The notes under the pieces are model-generated. The model did not search any database. It was given only the letters and a program-made list of their open reading frames with translations, and was not told the DNA's origin. Shown piece by piece: positions 1-7,485 of a stretch of 46,007 bases of DNA. This DNA is from an uncultured Mollicutes bacterium (GTDB lineage Bacteria > Bacillota_I > Bacilli_A > Acholeplasmatales > Anaeroplasmataceae). Location: the NCBI GenBank assembly GCA_945923475.1, contig CAMELE010000014.1, positions 1 to 46,007 of the forward strand, written 5' to 3'. The translations under genes were made by a program, and so were the position numbers. The stretch's first letter is position 1. Every line of letters begins with the position of its first letter.

Positions 1-97
1 ACTTATATGTATTTTCAGACTCAAATCTTTTTTCATACAAATCATTAAATTTACTCTTATCAATAAAATATATTTTATATAAAGACTCCTTCCACAT
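1..97 (-). CDS. 5' end of an unidentified gene, running off the left edge
   Basis: The first 32 codons of a minus-strand gene are visible, beginning M-W-K-E-S-L-Y-K-I-Y-F and still open at base 1. The start is well supported: a GAGGTG ribosome site lies at 103-108, six bases before the ATG, and a near-consensus promoter lies just upstream (118-146). The visible part is hydrophilic, with no signal peptide or membrane segment. It is too short to assign a family. Confidence 0.6.
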   Translation of the reverse strand, partial: MWKESLYKIYFIDKSKFNDLYEKRFESENTYK

Positions 98-117
98 AAA
101 AACACCTCTTTTTTTAT

Positions 118-146
118 ATTTTAATCAACAATTTTCATTTTGTCAA
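118..146 (-). promoter_or_regulatory. Promoter of the left-edge gene
   Basis: On the minus strand TTGACA (141-146) is separated by exactly 17 bases from TAAAAT (118-123). It is correctly placed about 20 bases before the ribosome site of the gene starting at 97, so this looks like a strong housekeeping-sigma promoter. Confidence 0.7.
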
Positions 147-236
147 CAAAATAAATTGACGATTTTTTTGTCGAAATGTGTTTATTTTAGAACTTTACGC
201 AAAAAAATGTTATTTATTACATTAATTCATATGTAA
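147..236. other. AT-rich spacer, nothing recognised
   Basis: The stretch holds an imperfect inverted repeat around a T-run (TTGACGA...TCGAA, about 156-175) upstream of the left-edge promoter. It could be a regulator site, but nothing supports more than that. Confidence 0.2.
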
Positions 237-356
237 ATTAAAGAATATGTGCATAGAACAAAAAGAAAAGGCCACGATGTTGACTCTTTTCATGTTATTG
301 AGCATTTAATTAAAGCTATGGATAGCATAGAAAACGAATACAAAGTAGCTTCTTAA
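237..356 (+). pseudogene. C-terminal scrap of a gene, possibly a transposase
   Basis: An open stretch of about 39 codons ends at TAA (354-356) and reads ...H-R-T-K-R-K-G-H-D-V-D-S-F-H-V-I-E-H-L. It has no start with a ribosome site, and an in-frame TAA lies just upstream (234-236), so it can only be the tail of a broken gene. The basic, His-rich tail and the adjoining intron fragment suggest mobile-element debris, but I cannot name the transposase family. It may also be a chance open frame. Confidence 0.25.
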
Positions 357-392
357 GTACTAAAGATACCGATAGAAATGGATATTATTGGA

Positions 393-509
393 TTCTGAAA
401 GTTTCCTTCACCATAACATTACTGTTAACGGCTTAGGGTTTGCTACACTTGGCGGTAAATACCCGTTACGGGACTTTCACCAGTAAGATTAGTGCCATGC
501 CCGGCACAC
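393..509 (-). mobile_element. 5' end fragment of a group II intron (class C-like)
   Basis: Read on the minus strand, the sequence starting at 509 is GTGTGCCGGGCATGGCAC, then GGTGAAAGTCCCG, then GCCGTTAACAG and TATGGTGAAGG. This is how bacterial group II introns begin (GUGYG 5' end, domain I). It starts a few bases after a long terminator hairpin (515-556) that points the same way, which is the insertion site typical of class C introns. The similarity seems to stop near 393, where AT-rich unrelated DNA follows, and no reverse transcriptase is present, so the element is truncated. The exact inner limit is a guess. Confidence 0.55.
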
Positions 510-514
510 AACAT

Positions 515-556
515 AAAAAGGAAGGAAATTGTTTTACAACAAATCCTTCCTTTTTT
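515..556 (-). terminator. Intrinsic terminator and likely intron target
   Basis: A long hairpin has arms AAAAAGGAAGGA (515-526) and the matching TCCTTCCTTTTT (544-555), with an inner TTGTT/AACAA pairing. On the minus strand it is followed by TTTTT, so it can end the transcript of the t6A operon and the small gene at 655-873. Confidence 0.75.
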
Positions 557-595
557 GCACTTAACCCTTCGTTTTGGTGTTAGGGTAACCCCCTG

Positions 596-624
596 TTTTG
601 GTAAAGCACCAAAATATTTTTTCT
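596..624 (+). terminator. Small terminator-like hairpin
   Basis: TTTTGGT (596-602) pairs with ACCAAAA (608-614) around a five-base loop, followed by a T-rich run on the plus strand. No plus-strand gene clearly ends here; it may belong to older mobile DNA in the same spacer. Confidence 0.35.
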
Positions 625-654
625 ATTCTTTGTTAATTATTCAGTTTCTTTCGA

Positions 655-873
655 CTATTTACACTTATGTTCTTTTATTACATCATATAAATAAAGGGCC
701 AACCCACTTACAATCATAATAATTGAAATAATCCACAGAGCCCAAAAGAAATGTCCAAAGTCTGCGTGTATAAATGTATAAAAATCTCCACGATTTTTAT
801 CACAAGCAATTACCTTGCACAATGATGATAATCCAAATAAATACAATCCTATAAATAATAAATATTTTTTCAT
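655..873 (-). CDS. Small membrane protein of unknown function, 72 aa
   Basis: The protein has two hydrophobic segments: residues about 4-19 at the N terminus and about 41-62 (a W-rich stretch, F-F-W-A-L-W-I-I-S). Between them is a short polar loop with two Cys and a His-Asp-rich part; the tail K-E-H-K-C-K is basic. The ATG follows a GAGG ribosome site. It lies 15 bases after tsaD on the same strand and before the terminator at 515-556, so it is probably the last gene of the t6A operon. I do not recognise the family; nothing ties it to tRNA modification beyond position. Confidence 0.65.
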   Translation of the reverse strand: MKKYLLFIGLYLFGLSSLCKVIACDKNRGDFYTFIHADFGHFFWALWIISIIMIVSGLALYLYDVIKEHKCK

Positions 874-888
874 ACTTAACCTCTTTAA

Positions 889-1908
889 TTATTCGTGGTA
901 TTCAGGTACGGTTAAAAGCTCAAGCGAGCTATTAGCATTCATATCAAGCCCATCTAGCTTATTATTTTTCATATATCTATAATATCCAGCCGCAGCCAAC
1001 ATTGCAGCATTATCAGTACAATATTTAATTGAAGGAATGCAAATTTCTAAATCTGGATTCTTATTCTCTCTTGCGAATTTCTCCTTAAGTCCCTTGTTTG
1101 CAGATACTCCTCCGGCAACAATTAATTGCTTAACTCCATATTCATCACAAGCTTTTAATGACTTTTTAACAAGTACATCAGTAACACTTTCTTGGAATGA
1201 TGCACATAAATCATTAATGTTTATTTGTTCATTTCTTTGTTTAGCATTGTGATCTAGATTGATTACTGCACTCTTAAGACCTGAGAAGCTAAAGTTATAA
1301 TCATCATTTAGCATAACCCTAGGAAGATGGTATGTATCATGTCCCTCGTGAGCAAGCTTATCAACCTTAGGCCCACCAGGATAACCAATACCAACAACTC
1401 TTGCGACCTTATCATATGCCTCGCCTACAGCATCGTCTAAGGTTTCTCCCAATATTTCGAAAGAAAAGTGCTCCTTCATATATATAAGCTCTGTATTACC
1501 ACCAGATACTAGCAATGCAATTGAAGGAAATTTCATATCATGCTCAATTGCATTAGCATAAATATGACCTGCTAAGTGGTTAACACCAATAATTGGTATA
1601 TTATACATCAAAGCTAATGTTTTAGCTGCGTTAACACCAACAAGTAACGATCCAATTAATCCTGGTCCTTCTGTAACCGCAATTAAATCAATATCTGTAG
1701 GCTTAACTCCTGCTTGCCTAAAGCATTCCTCAAAAACCATTGAAACATTATATACATGATGTCTTGATGCTATTTCTGGTACAACACCACCAAATAATGT
1801 ATGTACATCAATCTGACTAAGTACAACATTTGATAAAACCTCTTTACCATCCTTTAATATAGCACATGCTGTTTCATCACAGCTTGATTCTACACCCAAA
1901 ACTAGCAT
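889..1908 (-). CDS. tsaD: tRNA N6-adenosine threonylcarbamoyltransferase TsaD
   Basis: Transfers the threonylcarbamoyl group from threonylcarbamoyl-AMP to A37 of ANN-decoding tRNAs, making t6A, in a cytoplasmic complex with TsaB and TsaE. The sequence has the Kae1/TsaD signatures: the N-terminal G-V-E-S-S-C-D-E-T, the metal-binding H-L-A-G-H (residues about 112-116), S-G-G-N-T-E-L and the C-terminal V-A-G-G-V-S-A-N. At 339 aa it has the normal family length. TsaB and TsaE are encoded just upstream in the same run of genes. The TsaC/YrdC partner that makes the activated intermediate is not in this window. Confidence 0.97.
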   Translation of the reverse strand: MLVLGVESSCDETACAILKDGKEVLSNVVLSQIDVHTLFGGVVPEIASRHHVYNVSMVFEECFRQAGVKPTDIDLIAVTEGPGLIGSLLVGVNAAKTLALMYNIPIIGVNHLAGHIYANAIEHDMKFPSIALLVSGGNTELIYMKEHFSFEILGETLDDAVGEAYDKVARVVGIGYPGGPKVDKLAHEGHDTYHLPRVMLNDDYNFSFSGLKSAVINLDHNAKQRNEQININDLCASFQESVTDVLVKKSLKACDEYGVKQLIVAGGVSANKGLKEKFARENKNPDLEICIPSIKYCTDNAAMLAAAGYYRYMKNNKLDGLDMNANSSLELLTVPEYHE

Positions 1909-1912
1909 AGCA

Positions 1913-2389
1913 TCAATCCTCCTTTATATCCTCAAATATAACTGGAATTAATTTAGTTAAATCTGATGGATTCATTTTAATTTGGGTTCCTATTTTACCA
2001 CCCGAAAAAATAATATATTCATTATTTAGGGCAGATATATCCACAATCGTTTTAAATTGTTTTTTCATACCAATCGGACTACATCCGCCTCTAATATACC
2101 CTGTTGTAGGAAGTAATTCCTTTACAGGAATCATTGATAACGATTTAACCTTAAATGCTCTTGCAGCCTTTTTCAAATCTAATTCACAGGCTACTGGAAT
2201 AACACATACAAAATAATGCTTTGTATTATCTACACAAACTAATGTTTTAAAAACTTTATTCTCATCCTCTTTGATTAAATTAGCCACAGTTAATCCATCC
2301 ACACAAACACCTTCTTCATGTGGATACTCCATTCCCTCATAGGGAATTTTATGTTGTTCTAATATTCTCATTGCATTTGTCTTTTCCAT
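1913..2389 (-). CDS. ybaK: YbaK/EbsC-type aminoacyl-tRNA deacylase
   Basis: A 158-residue protein of the YbaK/ProX editing family, which hydrolyses mischarged tRNA (classically Cys-tRNA-Pro) in trans. The C-terminal [11 protein letters not shown] motif and the lysine in the V-F-K-T-L-V strand are the family hallmarks. I chose the ATG at 2389 ([10 protein letters not shown]) because AGGTG sits just before it; a longer frame to 2437 would overlap rimI and lacks such a site. It sits between rimI and tsaD, four bases before tsaD, so a tRNA-editing enzyme has joined the t6A operon. Confidence 0.9.
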   Translation of the reverse strand: MEKTNAMRILEQHKIPYEGMEYPHEEGVCVDGLTVANLIKEDENKVFKTLVCVDNTKHYFVCVIPVACELDLKKAARAFKVKSLSMIPVKELLPTTGYIRGGCSPIGMKKQFKTIVDISALNNEYIIFSGGKIGTQIKMNPSDLTKLIPVIFEDIKED

Positions 2390-2396
2390 ATTACAC

Positions 2397-2822
2397 CTAC
2401 AATATCTTCTCAAGTAATAATGCATCATCGTCATCATAATAACCTATACGGCGATGTATTTCCTTATAGCCTAATTTTTTATATAAATTTATAGCTCTTT
2501 CATTTTTACTTCTAACTTCTAAAATAGAGCGTAAAGCTCCTTCTTGTTTTAGCATATTTAAAACGTTTTTTAAAAGTTGATAACCAATTCCTTGACCTCG
2601 ATATTCCTTTTTAACACAAAAGTTCATTATCTCAATTACCTCAGAATCAAAGGTTAGTGATATATATCCTAATATTTCATCATTATCACATTCCACATAT
2701 GCTCTTGTAAACGTAGAATAAATAGCATCATGGAGCATAGAGTATCCAAGCGTTGAGGAGAAAGTAGCATTTTCTAGCTCTATAAGCTCCTCAATATCAC
2801 TTTCCTTAATTCTCCTTAGCAT
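2397..2822 (-). CDS. rimI: RimI-family N-acetyltransferase
   Basis: A 141-residue GNAT acetyltransferase. The acetyl-CoA loop R-G-Q-G-I-G-Y (residues about 74-80) and the C-terminal A-I-N-L-Y-K-K-L-G-Y-K motif are clear. RimI proteins acetylate the N terminus of ribosomal protein S18 in E. coli, and the gene is commonly linked to tsaB/tsaD in Firmicutes. Its start overlaps the end of tsaB by 17 bases, implying coupled translation. The protein substrate in this organism is not shown by the sequence. Confidence 0.92.
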   Translation of the reverse strand: MLRRIKESDIEELIELENATFSSTLGYSMLHDAIYSTFTRAYVECDNDEILGYISLTFDSEVIEIMNFCVKKEYRGQGIGYQLLKNVLNMLKQEGALRSILEVRSKNERAINLYKKLGYKEIHRRIGYYDDDDALLLEKIL

Positions 2823-3390
2823 GTAAATTGCGCTCCGCTTCTGTCTCTTGTAAATAGTTAGGTTCTAACGAATGGGCATTTTCATGCAATTTTGCACATT
2901 TAATAACCCTAATCGCATCAACCTTATATTCTAATTCTGTTAATATTGTTGCATTAGGATATAAAGCTTTATACTCTGCCTGATTACGAATGCGCTCATC
3001 ATCAACTCTTACGCCATCATTATAGCATGCACAAAACGCATTACCTCTTCTTGAATCTATCATCGCAAGAGCTTGACCGCTTGTACCTGATGCCATTAAA
3101 TCTAATGTTGAAATCTCATATAGCTTTATAGGCATAAATGCACAAATCATTTTTGCAACTGTCACAGCCATTCTAACTCCAGTATAGCTACCAGGTCCAA
3201 TTCCACATACTACACTAGAAAGATCAGAAACCTTAATACCTTCTTTTTTTAACATATCATCTAAAGCTACTAATATATTCTTTGCATGGTCATTTTGGCC
3301 ACTAATATATCTTTCATCTATAACGACATCATCTTTTACTAAGGCCTCATATAACACCTTAGTAGCACTATCTATAATTAAAGTGTACAT
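2806..3390 (-). CDS. tsaB: t6A complex dimerisation protein TsaB
   Basis: An inactive paralogue of TsaD that scaffolds the t6A complex. It has the ASKHA-like N terminus Y-T-L-I-I-D-S-A-T and the characteristic G-I-G-P-G-S-Y-T-G-V-R-M-A motif (residues about 63-75). At 194 aa it is slightly shorter than the B. subtilis and E. coli proteins (about 230), with a reduced C-terminal part. The start ATG follows a GGTGA site and overlaps the tsaE end by 13 bases. Confidence 0.95.
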   Translation of the reverse strand: MYTLIIDSATKVLYEALVKDDVVIDERYISGQNDHAKNILVALDDMLKKEGIKVSDLSSVVCGIGPGSYTGVRMAVTVAKMICAFMPIKLYEISTLDLMASGTSGQALAMIDSRRGNAFCACYNDGVRVDDERIRNQAEYKALYPNATILTELEYKVDAIRVIKCAKLHENAHSLEPNYLQETEAERNLHAKEN

Positions 3391-3830
3391 TTAATCTCAC
3401 CTACTAGCTTTTTGTATTTCTCACCAATACCTTCAATCTTAATTTCTCTTGTATTCGGTCCGGTACGAGTTATATTAACTGATACATATTCATCTGGCAA
3501 TAAATCATCAACCTGGTGAGGCCATTCAACAACACATACACCATCTCCCTCAAAATATTCATATAAATCTAAATCATTTCCAAGTCCATCAAGACGATAT
3601 AAATCCATATGGTATAAATTTACACGGCCAGAATATGTTTTAACTATCGTGAATGTTGGGGAATTAATAACCCTTGTAACGCCTAGAGCTTGGCCAATAC
3701 CTTTAGTAAATGTAGTTTTACCAGCAGATAAATCACCTTCAAGAAGCACTACGTCAGAAGCATTTAATAAGCTTCCTAAGGCATATCCAACTTTGATTGT
3801 TTGTTCCGAATTCTCAACATTAAATATCAT
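3378..3830 (-). CDS. tsaE: t6A complex ATPase TsaE
   Basis: A P-loop ATPase needed for turnover of the TsaBD complex. Walker A is G-D-L-S-A-G-K-T-T-F-T-K (residues about 31-42), followed by the family signature S-P-T-F-T-I-V-K-T-Y and the H-M-D-L-Y-R-L strand. The ATG at 3830 is favoured over the GTG at 3839 because AGGTGG lies at the right distance and the GTG is part of that site. It is the first gene of the tsaE-tsaB-rimI-ybaK-tsaD series. Confidence 0.95.
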   Translation of the reverse strand: MIFNVENSEQTIKVGYALGSLLNASDVVLLEGDLSAGKTTFTKGIGQALGVTRVINSPTFTIVKTYSGRVNLYHMDLYRLDGLGNDLDLYEYFEGDGVCVVEWPHQVDDLLPDEYVSVNITRTGPNTREIKIEGIGEKYKKLVGEIKCTL

Positions 3831-3872
3831 TTTTACCACCTAAAAAATTATACTACTTATGAATATAAAAGT

Positions 3873-3912
3873 AAATAAAAAGCTCTGGCATATCAAATAG
3901 GCCAAAGCTTTT
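3873..3912 (-). terminator. Intrinsic terminator after the 105-aa membrane protein gene
   Basis: AAAAAGCTCTGGC (3877-3889) pairs with GCCAAAGCTTTT (3901-3912), one mismatch, and the minus strand continues in T-rich sequence. It separates the small membrane protein genes from the tsa operon. Confidence 0.7.
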
Positions 3913-3915
3913 ATT

Positions 3916-4233
3916 TTAGTACCAAATTAAATATAAATATGAAGTCATAGAAACTGTAAAAGAAACAATTGATAATACTGCAGCTACACTAGATACAATT
4001 AAATTGTATTTACAATTTTTATTTCCAGCTTCCTTTTCAATTTTTCCATACTTTACAGTTAATACAATGTTGTAAACCAAATTTGCAATAATAAGAACTA
4101 ATAATACAATTGAATTTACAAACACCATTACATCCTTAGCATCATACTTATACGCAACAGCAATTTGACAATATGCAAGGAATAAAGAAACTAAAACTAA
4201 TATTCTTGAAACTAACTTATTAACAAAATTCAT
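3916..4233 (-). CDS. Membrane protein of unknown function, 105 aa
   Basis: Three hydrophobic helices are visible: residues about 9-26, 32-58 and 79-103. A short charged loop (K-Y-G-K-I-E-K-E-A-G-N-K-N-C-K) separates the second and third. The start ATG follows GAGGTGG. It is 12 bases downstream of another small membrane protein gene and is followed by a terminator, so the two form a short operon. I do not recognise the family. Confidence 0.7.
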   Translation of the reverse strand: MNFVNKLVSRILVLVSLFLAYCQIAVAYKYDAKDVMVFVNSIVLLVLIIANLVYNIVLTVKYGKIEKEAGNKNCKYNLIVSSVAAVLSIVSFTVSMTSYLYLIWY

Positions 4234-4245
4234 TATGCCACCTCA

Positions 4246-4557
4246 TTAAAACCATTCTAGGCAGAATTTAATAATATAAAATACTACTAAAGCTCCACCG
4301 CTTAACATAATCGCAAGCATACTCTTTTGACGATTCTTCCAAAATAATAATAAAGCATGAGATAGCATATAAATAATATTACATGTGTAAGTAAATCCTA
4401 GAAGAAAGCTATTGAAGCCTACCTCTTCAAAATGTGTACTTCCAATTAATTCCATAATAGAATAATCTAAAATTAATGCTAAATTTAAAAATGTTACAAT
4501 ACCGAAGCAAATAAGTGCCCATGGTAGTTGCTTAAGCTTAAGTTTTTTCTTTGCCAT
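4246..4557 (-). CDS. Membrane protein of unknown function, 103 aa
   Basis: Begins M-A-K-K-K-L-K-L-K-Q-L, a basic N terminus, followed by hydrophobic segments at residues about 14-32, 45-68 and 78-100. I chose the ATG at 4557, which has an AAAGGA ribosome site; the alternative TTG at 4581 has none. A TATAAT -10 box lies about 40 bases upstream. Probably cotranscribed with the 105-aa membrane protein gene. No family recognised. Confidence 0.7.
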   Translation of the reverse strand: MAKKKLKLKQLPWALICFGIVTFLNLALILDYSIMELIGSTHFEEVGFNSFLLGFTYTCNIIYMLSHALLLFWKNRQKSMLAIMLSGGALVVFYIIKFCLEWF

Positions 4558-4596
4558 GATAAATTTTCCTTTCACGCCCAAAGGCAGTATACCTAT

Positions 4597-4624
4597 ATTA
4601 TACCAATTTTTTTTAATATTTAAA
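4597..4624 (-). promoter_or_regulatory. Probable promoter of the two small membrane protein genes
   Basis: TATAAT at 4597-4602 (minus strand) has a weak TTTAAA at 4619-4624, 16 bases upstream. The -10 box is a perfect match; the -35 is poor. Confidence 0.45.
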
Positions 4625-4652
4625 GAGTTAAGTTGTATAAAAGCTTTATTTA

Positions 4653-5108
4653 TCAGAAAATTATCCTATTATGAATTATTTTTTGAATCCATTCTATTAC
4701 AATCGAAAACAAATTATCAGGATAATATTCCAATGGTGAATTAGGGAAAAAAATAATCATCCTGCAAATATAATATCCGATACAGATAACAAGTATAATG
4801 ATCCAAAATACTTTACTTTTATAAAGCTTATTAATCCACCCAACATCCCTAAAAATAATTACAACAGCTACAAAGGGAATTACAAATAAAGTTGCATTAT
4901 AATAAATTGCTCCCTTAAAATCTAATTTAAGTAGTGACATAAAAGCTCTAGATAATCCACAGCCTGGACAAGGAAAACCAAAAATAAGTTTTGTCGTGCA
5001 ACTTGTAAGGTGACATAAATTAGTTATTAGCACATATACGCCAAAGAGTAAAATAAAAATCCAATATTTTTTAATAAAGTTCAAAAAACTATTAAAATAT
5101 TCCTTCAA
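4653..5108 (-). CDS. DUF2752 membrane protein
   Basis: The family motif F-G-F-P-C-P-G-C-G-L-S-R-A (two Cys in C-P-G-C-G) followed by a segment rich in small residues is clear, and there are four predicted membrane helices. DUF2752 proteins are widespread in Firmicutes and Bacteroidetes; their function is not established. The start is uncertain: a TTG at 5108 (M-K-E-Y-F-N-S-F) has a good AGGTGA site, whereas an ATG at 5138 in the same frame has none, so I favour 5108. It lies downstream of the amidase on the same strand. Confidence 0.85.
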   Translation of the reverse strand: MKEYFNSFLNFIKKYWIFILLFGVYVLITNLCHLTSCTTKLIFGFPCPGCGLSRAFMSLLKLDFKGAIYYNATLFVIPFVAVVIIFRDVGWINKLYKSKVFWIIILVICIGYYICRMIIFFPNSPLEYYPDNLFSIVIEWIQKIIHNRIIF

Positions 5109-5149
5109 TTTATCACCTACTTGTATGAATTTTAGCATTTAATTGTCTT

Positions 5150-5860
5150 TTAGACAATATTTAAGTATAACATTGCGCCATCAAAAATCGCTTTAGCAAT
5201 TAATTTTTGATATGCCTTCGTTTGAAGAAGTGCAAGTTCTTCCTCATTTGACATAAACCCACATTCAATTAAGCATCCAGGTCTTGTAGTATTGTTTAAT
5301 AAATATAAGGAATCTGTTTTCTTTATATTTCGACTAGTATTATTCAGTTCTGTCTTTATTTGATTTAAAATTATATTTGCTAACAACTCATTATTCGAGT
5401 TGTTTGAGCTATAATAAATCTCAGAGCCTTTATAATTTGAGGAAGGAAAGTAGTTTAGATGAATAGAGAGGAAAAGCTCACAATTGCTATCTTCAATAAT
5501 TTGACATCTTTTGTTCATATCTTCCTTTTTAATAAATTTATCCTCGCACAAATGATTACCATCCTCCCTTGTCATTACAACACTAACCCCTTCTTTTCTA
5601 AATAAATCAGCTAATTCATTAGCAATAGCTAAATTAATTACACCTTCATATACATCACCAACTGACGCCCCTCTATCATAAACACAGTCATGGCCTGCAT
5701 CAATAGCTATTGTTTTGTCATTACTTGCATAGCTAATCATAAATGGTAATATAAAAATAATTATACTTAAAAAAAATACTTTTTTTATTATAATCACCAA
5801 TAAAATTATATCCAATGATGAGAACAAAATGAATAATTTATTAAAAAATAACTTATTCAT
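5150..5860 (-). CDS. N-acetylmuramoyl-L-alanine amidase, CwlD-like
   Basis: A zinc-dependent Amidase_3 enzyme that cuts the bond between muramic acid and the stem peptide. The metal-binding set is visible: I-D-A-G-H-D (first His), E-G-V-I-N-L-A (Glu), S-I-H-L-N (second His) and the catalytic C-L-I-E-C-G-F-M-S. The N terminus carries a hydrophobic export segment. Size and single-domain build resemble CwlD, the spore-cortex amidase of Bacillus, but vegetative roles are equally possible. The ATG at 5860 has no good ribosome site; a GTG about 60 bases further in would leave a neat signal peptide. The tnpB element ends directly upstream and may have changed this 5' end. Confidence 0.88.
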   Translation of the reverse strand: MNKLFFNKLFILFSSLDIILLVIIIKKVFFLSIIIFILPFMISYASNDKTIAIDAGHDCVYDRGASVGDVYEGVINLAIANELADLFRKEGVSVVMTREDGNHLCEDKFIKKEDMNKRCQIIEDSNCELFLSIHLNYFPSSNYKGSEIYYSSNNSNNELLANIILNQIKTELNNTSRNIKKTDSLYLLNNTTRPGCLIECGFMSNEEELALLQTKAYQKLIAKAIFDGAMLYLNIV

Positions 5861-5862
5861 CT

Positions 5863-5874
5863 AGGCATTCGCCT
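5863..5874 (-). repeat. Short hairpin at the tnpB element's downstream edge
   Basis: AGGC-ATTC-GCCT, a perfect four-base-pair hairpin three bases before the amidase ATG. Subterminal hairpins mark the ends of IS200/IS605-type elements; this is one candidate for the right end but is too short to be sure. Confidence 0.25.
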
Positions 5875-5904
5875 ATTTTAACGAAATATTAATATCATTA
5901 GATG

Positions 5905-5929
5905 CACCTTATATCGTGGATATAGGGTG
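5905..5929 (-). ncRNA. Hairpin just after tnpB; candidate omegaRNA/reRNA segment
   Basis: On the minus strand CACCCTATATC pairs with GATATAAGGTG around a three-base loop, with one mismatch. It lies 10 bases beyond the tnpB stop. In IS200/IS605 elements the guide RNA of TnpB is made from the 3' end of tnpB and the right end of the element, and it contains such hairpins. It may also serve as a terminator, though no T-run follows directly. Confidence 0.4.
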
Positions 5930-5938
5930 TTTTGTTAT

Positions 5939-7249
5939 CTAAAGATTGACTAATACTCTATTAGGTATTGTTAGACCTCTACTCATTAAATAATTTATTT
6001 TATTATTTGTTGAGTTACTTTTTAACACATATTTCTTATATATATTCAATGCTGCATTGACATCTGCATTAACTATCTTATTTTTTTTAGTTTTATATAA
6101 ACCTCTTTTTATTCTTTCTCCAGAATAATTATTTTTAATTACCTCATCATTATCATAAAATGAACATTTTGATGTATATGATTCATTTATGATTTCTATA
6201 TGCATACCTAATTGCTTAGACTTGTTTATTAGTTTATCCTTAAATCTAGATAAAGGTAATTGGATAAAGGCTTGATTAGTTTTCTTTCGTTTTTTACCTT
6301 TTAGCTTATCATTTTTAATTCCATTAAGCTTTAAGCCTTTATTATATCCAACTATTATTCTATCTACATTTGATTCCTTACATATGGATAATAACTTAGA
6401 TACTGCCTTATTTAGATAATCATCAACTCTATTATTTCTTTTACTATCTAAACGTCTTATTCTTTTTGAATTTTTTATATTTTTAGGTAATAATGATTGA
6501 TAATGTGATCTTTGTTTATTATAGAATCGATTAATACTTTTTAAGTATTTACCATCTATTATAAATGATTCATTATTATCTATAACACATGTAGCTAAAT
6601 TAGCTATTCCTAAATCTATTGCCATTTGTCTATTTATTTCATCACTAGCCTTTATAAATTCATTTTCATAAGTGAATTCTATTATAAACTCATTTTGTTT
6701 AGGTATTATTCTAAATTGTCTAATATTTTTATTATATAATTCCTTTGGTATTTTAAAAAATATATTAAAGCTGCTACTTAATCCTGATTCCTTGATGAAC
6801 ATATCTACTAATTCATCTTCAAATATTTTATTAAATATTTTACTTGTTCTAGTTAAATTAGATAAAGGTAGCTTTAAACATTTACATCCCTTATACCATA
6901 TTGGTCTTATTTGATCTGTTATTACGGGCATTAATGATTTCTTTTTTCGATATTTAGGTAATTTAGCACATTGCTTATCATTATATTTAATAAATTTAGT
7001 CATATTATTATGAGCTAATCTTATTATACAAATTGATTGATAGGTATTTAAAATATGATAATTGATATTATTTTGAATAATTGAATTTAATTCATAATAA
7101 GTACATATGTTCTTATTATTAAAATATTGTTGTCTAAGCTCATATAATGCTGTGTTATAGACATTTTTAGATATTCTACATAATAAGGTTAATAAGCTTT
7201 TTTCTGATTTATTAGCCTTATAATGATATCTCATTGTTAAGAATCCCAC
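5939..7249 (-). CDS. tnpB: TnpB RNA-guided nuclease (IS1341-type, no TnpA)
   Basis: TnpB/OrfB of the IS200/IS605 and IS607 families, the ancestor group of Cas12. RuvC-I is M-A-I-D-L-G-I-A-N-L (Asp about 212) and RuvC-III is N-A-D-V-N-A-A-L-N-I (Asp about 396). The usual RuvC-II glutamate position holds I-I-V-G-Y-N-K-G instead, and a glutamate appears later in I-N-E-S-Y-T-S-K-C-S-F (about 356), as in TnpB subfamilies with a rearranged catalytic site. The usual CxxC zinc-finger pairs between the glutamate and RuvC-III are not present. At 436 aa it is full length without frameshift. The GTG start at 7249 is backed by AAGGAGGTG at perfect spacing. No transposase tnpA lies beside it. Confidence 0.92.
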   Translation of the reverse strand: MGFLTMRYHYKANKSEKSLLTLLCRISKNVYNTALYELRQQYFNNKNICTYYELNSIIQNNINYHILNTYQSICIIRLAHNNMTKFIKYNDKQCAKLPKYRKKKSLMPVITDQIRPIWYKGCKCLKLPLSNLTRTSKIFNKIFEDELVDMFIKESGLSSSFNIFFKIPKELYNKNIRQFRIIPKQNEFIIEFTYENEFIKASDEINRQMAIDLGIANLATCVIDNNESFIIDGKYLKSINRFYNKQRSHYQSLLPKNIKNSKRIRRLDSKRNNRVDDYLNKAVSKLLSICKESNVDRIIVGYNKGLKLNGIKNDKLKGKKRKKTNQAFIQLPLSRFKDKLINKSKQLGMHIEIINESYTSKCSFYDNDEVIKNNYSGERIKRGLYKTKKNKIVNADVNAALNIYKKYVLKSNSTNNKINYLMSRGLTIPNRVLVNL

Positions 7250-7285
7250 GATTTCACCTCCTTCTATACCTAAATAATATACCGT

Positions 7286-7310
7286 AAACTTACATTATTT
7301 ATGTAAGTTT
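7286..7310 (-). repeat. Perfect 10-bp hairpin at the left end of the tnpB element
   Basis: AAACTTACAT (7286-7295) and ATGTAAGTTT (7301-7310) form a perfect stem with a five-base loop, 37 bases before the tnpB start. Position and form suit the left-end hairpin recognised by Y1 transposases of IS200/IS605; it could also be a regulator site. Confidence 0.5.
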
Positions 7311-7450
7311 TAAATTTTTCTAATATTTTTTATTAAAAAATAGACTGTTAAGGGTGGTAATTTAGATATATCATCATTGACAAAATCGTATATCAATGGT
7401 TATGAAATTATTTTTAGGTTTCAAAAATCAATATACAATTTCCTAATAAA

Positions 7451-7485
7451 TAAAAAAATGCCTAGCAAAAATTGCTAAGCATTAT
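7451..7485 (-). terminator. Terminator of the phosphoketolase-DUF5662 operon
   Basis: TGCCTAGCAA and TTGCTAAGCA pair, and on the minus strand T-rich sequence follows. The stem starts inside the last codons of the DUF5662 gene. Confidence 0.75.

Larger units (their letters stand above)
5905..7310 (-). mobile_element. Solo-tnpB element (IS200/IS605-like), minimal extent
   Basis: The element comprises tnpB, a hairpin before it (7286-7310) and hairpins after it (5905-5929 and perhaps 5863-5874). The true ends cannot be fixed, because these elements have no inverted terminal repeats or target duplications. It separates the amidase from the DUF5662/phosphoketolase genes. Without tnpA it depends on a transposase elsewhere, if it is mobile at all. 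Confidence 0.6.

Noticed and set aside
492-719. 75-codon plus-strand open frame
   Set aside because: It runs across the terminator hairpin and the intron 5' end, has no ribosome site, and overlaps the membrane protein gene on the other strand.
7377-7405. TTGACA with TTATGA 17 bases later on the plus strand
   Set aside because: No plus-strand gene follows; the DNA beyond is the 3' end of a minus-strand operon, so it is probably chance in AT-rich DNA.
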